Source: an uncultured Verrucomicrobiales bacterium (GTDB lineage Bacteria > Verrucomicrobiota > Verrucomicrobiae > Limisphaerales > CANJSG01). Taken from it: a stretch of DNA of 8,413 bases. The stretch is taken from NCBI GenBank assembly GCA_946480965.1, contig CAMLMI010000196.1, positions 1 to 8,413 on the forward strand, written 5' to 3'. Made by a program: the position numbers and the translations under genes. Below, piece by piece: positions 1 to 4,934 of this stretch; position 1 is the stretch's first letter, and each line of letters begins with the position of its first letter. Under the pieces are notes generated by a model that ran no database searches, was not told the DNA's origin, and saw only the letters and a list, made by a program, of their open reading frames with translations.

Positions 1-602
1 AGCAGGCTCCAGAGCGTCTGCGCGGTCCAACGGGCGGCGATGGGGCAGCGGAACTCGTCGGTGAAGAGAGTCATCGGTTTGCCCTGGGCCAAGGTGCGGC
101 GGAACTCCTCGTTGAAGCCCCGGTCGCCGCTCTGGGAAACGCCGCCGTTCATGGAGAGGCGGAAGACGGCGTTGCGCGGGTTCTGCAACACGGCGGCTTC
201 GGCCTCCACCTTGGTCTCGCCATAGACGTTCACCGGGCTGACCGGATCGGTCTCGGTGTAGCCGCCCTTGCGTCCGTCGAAGACGAGGTCGGTGGAGAGG
301 AACCAGACCGGGGCATCGCCCGCCAAGGCGCAGAGACGGCGCGTGGCCTCGACGTTGATCCGGCGCGCGGCGGCAGGATCGCGCTGGCAATCGGCGGGCT
401 TGGCCATCGCGGCGGCATGGAGGATCAACGACGGGCGATCCCGCAACAGCGCGGCCCTCACCGCTGCGGCGTCAGTCAAATCCACCTCCGGTCGAGCTAT
501 CGGAATGGCGCGAACACCGACGGGAGCAGTGCGCACCAGTTCCTGGCCGATCAAACCGGCGGCACCGGTGATCCATACGGTTCGACCTTGGGCGGATGAC
601 AT
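1..602 (-). CDS. RmlD-like NAD(P)-dependent sugar-nucleotide reductase/epimerase, 3' end cut by window edge
   Basis: Reading leftwards from the ATG at 602-600, 200 codons run without a stop to the window edge. The protein opens with a Rossmann nucleotide-binding loop, TGAAGLIG (residues 12-19, GxxGxxG). It continues with D41-L42 at the end of a beta strand, HAAA (62-65), STDLVFDG (103-110) and YGETK (127-131), which is the YxxxK catalytic pair of extended short-chain dehydrogenases. Near the edge it has DEFRCPI, as in RmlD. These are family hallmarks of dTDP-4-dehydrorhamnose reductase (RmlD/RfbD), which makes dTDP-L-rhamnose for cell-surface polysaccharide. Full-length members are about 280-300 aa, so roughly the last third is missing. 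Other RmlD-type SDRs with different sugar substrates have the same motifs, so the exact substrate is not assigned. There is no clear Shine-Dalgarno ahead of the start. It is divergent from the PEP-CTERM gene. The class is well supported; the specific enzyme is an inference. Confidence 0.88.
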   Translation of the reverse strand, partial: MSSAQGRTVWITGAAGLIGQELVRTAPVGVRAIPIARPEVDLTDAAAVRAALLRDRPSLILHAAAMAKPADCQRDPAAARRINVEATRRLCALAGDAPVWFLSTDLVFDGRKGGYTETDPVSPVNVYGETKVEAEAAVLQNPRNAVFRLSMNGGVSQSGDRGFNEEFRRTLAQGKPMTLFTDEFRCPIAARWTAQTLWSL

Positions 603-683
603 GCGGGGAAACTAACGACGCGCCGCGTTTCGCCGCCACTGAAAGCTTCCCAGCCCGCCGCCGCTTCTGCTTCGCTCGCGCGC
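603..683. promoter_or_regulatory. Divergent intergenic spacer, likely promoters for both flanking genes
   Basis: These 81 bp lie between two divergent starts, so both promoters probably sit here or slightly inside the genes. I could not pick out convincing -35/-10 boxes on either strand. A small inverted repeat, acgcg-c-cgcgt, is at 618-628; it could be an operator, but it is short and GC-rich enough to be chance. The call rests on gene geometry. Confidence 0.3.
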
Positions 684-1418
684 ATGATTCTCCGCCCGCT
701 CTGCGTTCTGGTGCTCGCCACGTTGCCTGCCGCCGCCGCAACGCTCTACGACGGTTCGCTGGGCACGGCTCCGTCGTCGCAGCAATGGCTGTATCTGACG
801 GACCCTTTCTCCGGCGCGTCGGCCGTGCAGACGGTCGGGGCATCGTCCGTCACGCTGGACACCACAGCGGCCACTTCGGACAAGGCGGGCTACTTCGCGT
901 CCCATGCGAGCCATTCGGGCATTCCGGTGCTGGACCGCACGACGGGGTTCACCGTGTCGTTCACCGTGAAGCTCAATTCCGAGAGCCATATCACGTCGGA
1001 CCGCGCGGGCTTCAGCGTGATCGCGCTCGGCAGTGACAGCAAAGGCATCGAACTCGCCTTCTGGAGCGACCGCATCTGGGCCCAGGCGGACGACCCGCTG
1101 TTCACCCATGCCGAGGAAGCGCTCTTCGATCCGACCGCGGCCTTGATCAGCTACGATCTTGAGATCCTGGGCGACACCTACACCTTGAGTTCGGGCGCGA
1201 GCACGATCCTCACCGGCAGCGTGCGCGACTACACGGCTTTCTCCGGCGCGTTCAATCCCTACGACCAGCAGAGCTTCCTCTTCTTCGGCGATGACACGAG
1301 CCAGGCGGCGGCGAGCTTCGAGATGACCCACGTGGCCGTGACGGTTCCAGAACCGGCCACCGGAGCATTGGTTGCGCTGGGAGCTCTGGCCCTGCTGCGT
1401 CGCGTCCGGAAGAACTGA
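684..1418 (+). CDS. Exported PEP-CTERM sorting-domain protein, function unknown
   Basis: This 244-aa protein starts with a short signal peptide (M-I-L-R, then a hydrophobic stretch ending in Ala-rich PAAAA near residues 16-20). It ends with a PEP-CTERM tail: VPEP at 221-224, a hydrophobic helix at about 225-236, and the basic cluster RRVRK just before the stop. In this family the tail is recognised by an exosortase (EpsH/XrtA type) that processes and anchors the protein at the envelope, often in exopolysaccharide-producing bacteria. The body (21-220) looks like a single beta-rich domain. Motifs such as LYDGSLGT, DRTTGF, DRAGFS and DYTAFSG resemble, from memory, the 'choice-of-anchor' domains that occur with alternative sorting tails; no enzymatic motif is visible. 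No Shine-Dalgarno is evident at the ATG, but the signal peptide begins directly there. It appears monocistronic. The sorting signal is clear; the molecular role is unknown. Confidence 0.9.
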   Translation: MILRPLCVLVLATLPAAAATLYDGSLGTAPSSQQWLYLTDPFSGASAVQTVGASSVTLDTTAATSDKAGYFASHASHSGIPVLDRTTGFTVSFTVKLNSESHITSDRAGFSVIALGSDSKGIELAFWSDRIWAQADDPLFTHAEEALFDPTAALISYDLEILGDTYTLSSGASTILTGSVRDYTAFSGAFNPYDQQSFLFFGDDTSQAAASFEMTHVAVTVPEPATGALVALGALALLRRVRKN

Positions 1419-1450
1419 GCCGTTCGGCAGAATAAAAAAGTCGCCACCCG

Positions 1451-1495
1451 CCGCCGGGACTGGCAAACCAACCGGCTCACGCCGGAGACCGGCGG
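1451..1495 (+). promoter_or_regulatory. hisG leader with mutually exclusive GC hairpins
   Basis: The 91-bp leader before hisG can form at least three overlapping pairings: 1472-1476 with 1481-1485 (ccggc/gccgg, loop tcac), 1480-1485 with 1489-1494 (cgccgg/ccggcg, loop aga), and 1451-1457 with 1489-1495 (ccgccgg/ccggcgg). They share arms, so only one can form at a time. The 3' arm ends in GGCGGA (1491-1496), the nearest purine-rich stretch before the ATG at 1510, although 13 nt is long for a Shine-Dalgarno spacer. No T-run follows, so this is not an intrinsic terminator. The leader has no ATG and no His-codon run, so a classical his attenuator peptide is not seen. Regulation here is speculative. 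Confidence 0.25.
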
Positions 1496-1509
1496 AACCA
1501 AGCTAACGG

Positions 1510-2385
1510 ATGAAGAACAAGCTCAGACTCGGCCTGCCCAAGGGCAGCCTGCAGGACGCCACCATCGAGAAGATGGCCAAGGCGGGCTTCAACGTGCAGG
1601 TCAGCAGCCGCTCCTACGTGCCCTACGTCGATGACGAAGAACTCGAGATCCGCCTGATCCGCGCCCAAGAGATCAGCCGCTACGTCGAGCATGGCTATCT
1701 GGACGCCGGCATCACCGGCCACGACTGGATCGTCGAGAACGGTTCCAAGGTCCACGAGGTCGCCGAATACATTTTCAGCAAGATTTCCCGCCAGCCCACC
1801 CGTTGGGTGCTGGCCGTTCCGGAGGAGTCCAAGATCAAGTCGGTCAAGGACCTCGCCGGGAAACGCATCGCGACCGAGGTGGTCAACCTGACCAAACGCT
1901 GGCTGAAGAAGAACAAGGTCAAGGCCGAGGTCGAGTTTTCCTGGGGCGCCACCGAGGTGAAGGCCCACGAGCTGGTGGATGCCATCGTCGAAGTGACCGA
2001 AACCGGTTCCTCCCTGCGCGCCAACAAGCTCCGCATCGTCGAGACCCTCCTGACCTCGACCCCGCGCCTCGTGGCCAACCACGATTCGTGGAAGGACAAG
2101 TGGAAGCGGACCAAGATCGAGACCCTCGACCTGCTCCTCCGGGGCGCGATGGAGGCGGAATCCAAGGTGGGCCTGAAGATGAACATCAAGCAGGACAACC
2201 TGCCAAAGTTGTTGCAAAGCCTCCCCGCATTGCGTAATCCAACCGTCTCGAATTTGAGCCAACCCGGTTGGATCGCGGTGGAAACCATCATCGACGAGCA
2301 CATCGTTCGCGAGATCGTCCCGCTGCTCAAGGCCGCCGGAGCCGAAGGCATCATCGAATATCCGTTGAACAAAGTCGTTTACTGA
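1510..2385 (+). CDS. hisG: ATP phosphoribosyltransferase, long form (HisG-L)
   Basis: HisG catalyses the first committed step of histidine biosynthesis, joining ATP and PRPP to give N1-(5-phosphoribosyl)-ATP in the cytoplasm. The 291-aa length matches the long, self-contained form. The N-terminal catalytic domains start with [11 protein letters not shown] (residues 5-15). Further motifs are [28 protein letters not shown] (145-149) and the PRPP-binding signature [14 protein letters not shown] (156-169). From about residue 205 onward the sequence matches the C-terminal ACT-like regulatory domain (HisG_C), which binds histidine for feedback inhibition. The short form lacks it and needs HisZ. The ATG at 1510 puts the usual N-terminal motif at the expected distance. 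The ribosome-binding site is weak. The next gene starts 18 bp after the stop, and a terminator follows that gene, so the two probably form one transcript. No other his gene is in the window. Confidence 0.96.
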   Translation: MKNKLRLGLPKGSLQDATIEKMAKAGFNVQVSSRSYVPYVDDEELEIRLIRAQEISRYVEHGYLDAGITGHDWIVENGSKVHEVAEYIFSKISRQPTRWVLAVPEESKIKSVKDLAGKRIATEVVNLTKRWLKKNKVKAEVEFSWGATEVKAHELVDAIVEVTETGSSLRANKLRIVETLLTSTPRLVANHDSWKDKWKRTKIETLDLLLRGAMEAESKVGLKMNIKQDNLPKLLQSLPALRNPTVSNLSQPGWIAVETIIDEHIVREIVPLLKAAGAEGIIEYPLNKVVY

Positions 2386-2388
2386 CGC

Positions 2389-2394
2389 AGGAAA
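2389..2394 (+). promoter_or_regulatory. Ribosome-binding site of the bS22-like gene
   Basis: AGGAAA lies in the 18-bp gap after the hisG stop, 9 nt before the ATG at 2404. It is one of the clearer purine-rich ribosome-binding sites in a window where most starts lack one, and it supports this tiny gene being translated. Confidence 0.55.
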
Positions 2395-2403
2395 CAAAAC
2401 CGT

Positions 2404-2505
2404 ATGGGTTCACTGAAGAAACGCCGGAAGGCCAAGATCAACCGCCACAAGCGCCGCAAGAAGCTCCGTCTGAACCGGCACAAGAAGCGCACCTGGCAGA
2501 AGTAA
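2404..2505 (+). CDS. bS22/AURKAIP1-COX24-type small ribosomal protein (33 aa)
   Basis: This 33-codon reading frame (ATG 2404, TAA 2503-2505) begins MGSLKKRRKAKINRHKRRKK and ends HKKRTWQK. More than half of the residues are Lys, Arg or His and there is no acidic residue. The MGS(V/L)xKKRRKxxxxHKRRKxxR pattern is that of the COX24/AURKAIP1 C-terminal domain. Known members are the mitoribosomal protein mS38 and the mycobacterial small-subunit protein bS22, which bind rRNA on the 30S near helix 44; I infer the same place here. The start is preceded by AGGAAA, and the frame is followed 36 bp later by a strong intrinsic terminator, so it is the last gene of a hisG transcript. It falls below most gene-caller length limits and is easily missed. 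Confidence 0.88.
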   Translation: MGSLKKRRKAKINRHKRRKKLRLNRHKKRTWQK

Positions 2506-2541
2506 CGTCGGCCCGGCCGTTCGTCCCAGTTTTCAACCTCG

Positions 2542-2574
2542 AAGCAGCCCGCACTTTGCGGGCTGCTTTTCTTT
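2542..2574 (+). terminator. Rho-independent terminator of the hisG-bS22 unit
   Basis: A perfect 10-bp GC-rich stem, GCAGCCCGCA (2544-2553) with TGCGGGCTGC (2557-2566), encloses the loop CTT. AA before the stem can pair with TT after it. The U-tract TTTTCTTT (2567-2574) follows directly. It starts 36 bp beyond the bS22-like stop. The next gene's ATG is only 22 bp past the U-tract. Confidence 0.95.
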
Positions 2575-2596
2575 GGGCACTGTCCCCGGCGAGAAC

Positions 2597-4330
2597 ATGC
2601 GCGCAGCCCAGCCCCATCCACCATCGACCGGCGTCGCCCCACGATCGATCCGGCTCCCCGTCGTTCTGCTGGTCCTGCTCGGCGCGACCCTGCTGGTGGG
2701 CTGCGCCTCCCGGCGGGCCGGGGCGCCGCCGAACGATCCCGGCCGGCTTTCCCCCGCCGAAACGGAGCGGCGAGCCGAGGCTTTCGCACGCTTCGCCGCC
2801 GGCGTCAGCCATGACCTGAACAACCAGCCCCGGTCCGCGCTGGAGGAGTTCGAGCGTTCGGTCGTGTTGGACCCCGGCAACGAGACGCTCCTCCAGGAGC
2901 TGGCCGCCCGCTACGTGCAGCTCGGCGAGAACGAAAAAGCCATTGCCATTCTCGCCCAGGCTTCCCGGTCTCCCGACGCCTCGGCGGAAACCCTCGCCCT
3001 CTACGGCCGCACGGCGCTGCTGGTGGGCCAGACCAACCAAGCCATCACCGCCTGCGAGGCGGCCATCGCCAAGGACCCGCTCTCGCTCGATCCCTACCAG
3101 ACCCTGGCCGAAGTGCATTACCGGCTGGGGCAGCACACGAATTCCCTGGCGGTGATCCATCGCGCCGCTGCGGAGATCGACGCCGCGCCGCCCCGCTTCC
3201 TTGTCGGCACGGCGGATCTCTATGCGAAGTTCCTCACGCTTTACCCGGAGTTTTCCGACGAGATCCGTCCCAGGATGCGGAGTCTCCTGGAGGCGGCCCT
3301 GGCGGCCGGTCCCGACAATCTCCTCCTCCTGAGCCAGATCGCCGGCCACTACACCGGCCTCGGCGAGGTCGCCAAGGCCATGTCGATCTACGAGCAGATG
3401 GTCGGCGGACTCGGCAACATCCCCCTGCTCCGCGACGCCGCGCTGGAGAAACTGGCGAACTACTACCTCGGGCACGGCGAGTTCGAGAAGGCCGAGGCGC
3501 ACCTCGAGGCCATCGTGCGGGACAATCCCACCCAGTTCCCCCAGGCCTACTATTTCCTCGGGTCCATCGCCGCCAAGAGCGGCCGCTTCGAGAAGGCCGA
3601 AGAGCATCTGGAGCGCTTCATGGTGTTGAGCCCCGGCTTCGAGCCCGCCTACTACGAGCTGGCCCGCGCCCAGGTCGCCCGGGACCAGCCCCTCGAAGCG
3701 CTGGAGACCCTGAAGCGGGCCCGGGCCCGCTTCTCCACCAGCTTCCCCGGCGAATTCCTCGCCGCCCTGGCCCACGGCCAGTTGGAGGACCACACCAACG
3801 CCGTGTCCCGCATGGTCTCCGCCGAAATCATCGCCCGCAGCTCCAATCCCTCGCTCCTGACCGCCCAGTTCTACTTCCAGCTCGGCGCCATGCAGGAACG
3901 GGCCAGGCAGTTCGAGGACTCGGAACGCTCCTTCCGCAGATCGCTGGAGATCGAGCCCGATTCCGCCGAGGCCCTGAACTACCTCGGCTACATGTGGGCC
4001 GACCGGGGCGAGAACCTCGAGGAGGCCCGCGCCATGATCGAGAAGGCGCTCCGTCTCGAACCCGACAACGCAGCCTACCTCGACAGCCTCGCCTGGGTGC
4101 TCCACCGCCTCGGACGCCACGACGAGGCCCTGCCAGCCATGCGCCGTTCCATCGAGCTGTCCGACGAGCCCGACCCCGTCCTCTACGACCACCTCGGCGA
4201 CATCCTTTCCGCCCTGGGCCAGGCGGAGGAAGCGCGCGAAGCCTGGAGGAAATCCGTCTCCGAGAAGCCCGATCCCGCCGTGCAGAAGAAGCTCGACGAG
4301 TCCACCGTGCCCGCAAAGAAAACGGACTGA
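2597..4330 (+). CDS. TPR-repeat outer-membrane lipoprotein
   Basis: This predicted 577-aa lipoprotein has a basic n-region (R at 16 and 18), a hydrophobic core (LPVVLLVLLGATLL) and the lipobox LVGC with the acylated cysteine at residue 36. The +2 residue is Ala, compatible with outer-membrane sorting. The rest is a solenoid of tetratricopeptide repeats. Clear units include SALEEFERSVVLDPGN, EKAIAILAQAS, FEKAEAHLEAIVRDNP, FEKAEEHLERFMVLSPG, FEDSERSFRRSLEIEPDS, then from residue 459 ALNYLGYMWADRG, LEEARAMIEKALRLEPDN and YLDSLAWVLHRLGRHDEAL. TPRs bind proteins, so a scaffold or assembly role in the envelope is likely; no enzymatic motif is seen. I chose the ATG at 2597 over an upstream in-frame TTG at 2573 because that TTG lies in the terminator U-tract and the ATG gives a normal signal peptide. 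The DUF2203 gene follows after two bases. The exact partner or process is unknown. Confidence 0.9.
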   Translation: MRAAQPHPPSTGVAPRSIRLPVVLLVLLGATLLVGCASRRAGAPPNDPGRLSPAETERRAEAFARFAAGVSHDLNNQPRSALEEFERSVVLDPGNETLLQELAARYVQLGENEKAIAILAQASRSPDASAETLALYGRTALLVGQTNQAITACEAAIAKDPLSLDPYQTLAEVHYRLGQHTNSLAVIHRAAAEIDAAPPRFLVGTADLYAKFLTLYPEFSDEIRPRMRSLLEAALAAGPDNLLLLSQIAGHYTGLGEVAKAMSIYEQMVGGLGNIPLLRDAALEKLANYYLGHGEFEKAEAHLEAIVRDNPTQFPQAYYFLGSIAAKSGRFEKAEEHLERFMVLSPGFEPAYYELARAQVARDQPLEALETLKRARARFSTSFPGEFLAALAHGQLEDHTNAVSRMVSAEIIARSSNPSLLTAQFYFQLGAMQERARQFEDSERSFRRSLEIEPDSAEALNYLGYMWADRGENLEEARAMIEKALRLEPDNAAYLDSLAWVLHRLGRHDEALPAMRRSIELSDEPDPVLYDHLGDILSALGQAEEAREAWRKSVSEKPDPAVQKKLDESTVPAKKTD

Positions 4331-4332
4331 CG

Positions 4333-4713
4333 ATGGCCTCCTTCTCCCGCCACTACACCCTGGAGGAAGCCCGGGCCCTACTCCCGCAGATCCGCCGCTG
4401 GCTCGCCCGCCTCGAGCTCCTCCGCGAGCAGCTCCGCTCGGCCGAACGCACCATCGCCGCCATCACCGATGCCGGGGCCGACGCCGGCGGCTCGACCGTC
4501 AACCAGCGCCTGCGCCTCATCGCCGGGATCAGGTCCGTGGTCCGCGAGTTCGAGGAACGCGAGATCCAGCTCAAGGACCTGGACCGCGGTCTCGTCGATT
4601 TCCCGTCTCTCCGCGAAGGCCGCGAAGTCTTCCTCTGCTGGGAAAAGTCCGAGGACGACATCGAGCACTGGCACGATCTGGACGCCGGTTATTCCGGCCG
4701 CCAAGGCCTCTGA
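4333..4713 (+). CDS. DUF2203 family protein
   Basis: This 126-aa, probably cytoplasmic protein has no signal peptide. It starts with YTLEEARALLPQIRRWL (residues 8-24), followed by a charged helical stretch (about 20-80) likely to form a coiled coil or helical hairpin. It ends with the conserved block KDLDRGLVDFPSLREGREVFLCW (81-103), HWHDLDAGYSGRQ (112-124) and a final Leu. This order and the C-terminal motif match DUF2203, a family of uncharacterised bacterial proteins whose members are usually 110-130 aa, so the gene is complete. The conserved Asp, Cys and His residues (D82, D84, C102, H112, H114, D117) could form a metal or active site, but that is conjecture. The ATG is two bases after the stop of the TPR lipoprotein gene, so translation is probably coupled. 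No biochemical role is known to me. Confidence 0.88.
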   Translation: MASFSRHYTLEEARALLPQIRRWLARLELLREQLRSAERTIAAITDAGADAGGSTVNQRLRLIAGIRSVVREFEEREIQLKDLDRGLVDFPSLREGREVFLCWEKSEDDIEHWHDLDAGYSGRQGL

Positions 4714-4743
4714 AATCGGGGCCTCCCTCCAATCCCGGATTTT
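4713..4743 (+). terminator. Possible weak intrinsic terminator after the DUF2203 gene
   Basis: Starting at the stop codon, AAATCGGG (4713-4720, last base of TGA included) can pair with CCCGGATTT (4734-4742, one bulged G) across a 13-nt loop. The T's at 4740-4743 are partly used in the stem, so the free U-tract is very short. It is correctly placed for the end of the TPR-DUF2203 unit, but much weaker than the terminator at 2542. Confidence 0.3.
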
Positions 4744-4773
4744 CCCGCGAAAAGTTTGTCCGAATTTCATCCG

Positions 4774-4779
4774 TTGACG
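4774..4779 (+). promoter_or_regulatory. Candidate -35 box (TTGACG) upstream of the cytochrome gene
   Basis: TTGACG is a near-consensus sigma-70 -35 hexamer, 156 bp before the ATG at 4935. No good TATAAT-like box is found 15-19 bp downstream in this GC-rich stretch, so the call is weak. The 221-bp gap after DUF2203 does make a separate promoter likely. Confidence 0.2.
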
Positions 4780-4827
4780 GAACTTGGGGAAACGATCCTG
4801 ACTTGTCGCATGAATCCCGCCCCGGTC

Positions 4828-4844
4828 GGCCGCCCCCAGCGGCC
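4828..4844 (+). other. GC-rich hairpin in the cytochrome-gene leader
   Basis: GGCCGC (4828-4833) and GCGGCC (4839-4844) form a 6-bp stem with loop CCCCA, followed by CTCTTC. Depending on where transcription begins, it lies in the 5' leader of the next gene or acts as a weak stop for the previous one. The absence of a true T-run argues against an intrinsic terminator. Chance in GC-rich DNA is a real alternative. Confidence 0.2.
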
Positions 4845-4934
4845 CTCTTCATCGACGACGCCTCCGCCCGGTTCTGGGACGGCGGCCGGGGATTCGTTGC
4901 CGGTTCTGTCCGTCCTTTGACTCCGCATTCCACC

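Noticed and set aside
268..615. Plus-strand frames across the left edge
   Set aside because: They are antisense to the RmlD-like gene, whose Rossmann, STD and YxxxK motifs are unambiguous.
1419..1440. gccg-tt-cggc followed by aataaaaaag as a terminator of the PEP-CTERM gene
   Set aside because: The stem is only 4 bp with a 2-nt loop, and the run is A rather than T on the coding strand.
612..1466. 284-codon minus-strand frame opposite the PEP-CTERM gene
   Set aside because: The plus-strand frame has a signal peptide and VPEP tail; the antisense frame is Arg/Gly-rich without features.
1419..1509. Histidine attenuator leader peptide before hisG
   Set aside because: There is no ATG-initiated reading frame and no run of His codons in the leader.
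2438..4192. 584-codon minus-strand frame opposite the TPR lipoprotein
   Set aside because: It crosses the terminator and lies antisense to a convincing TPR protein. Its composition is low-complexity Gly/Glu/Leu with no recognisable domain.
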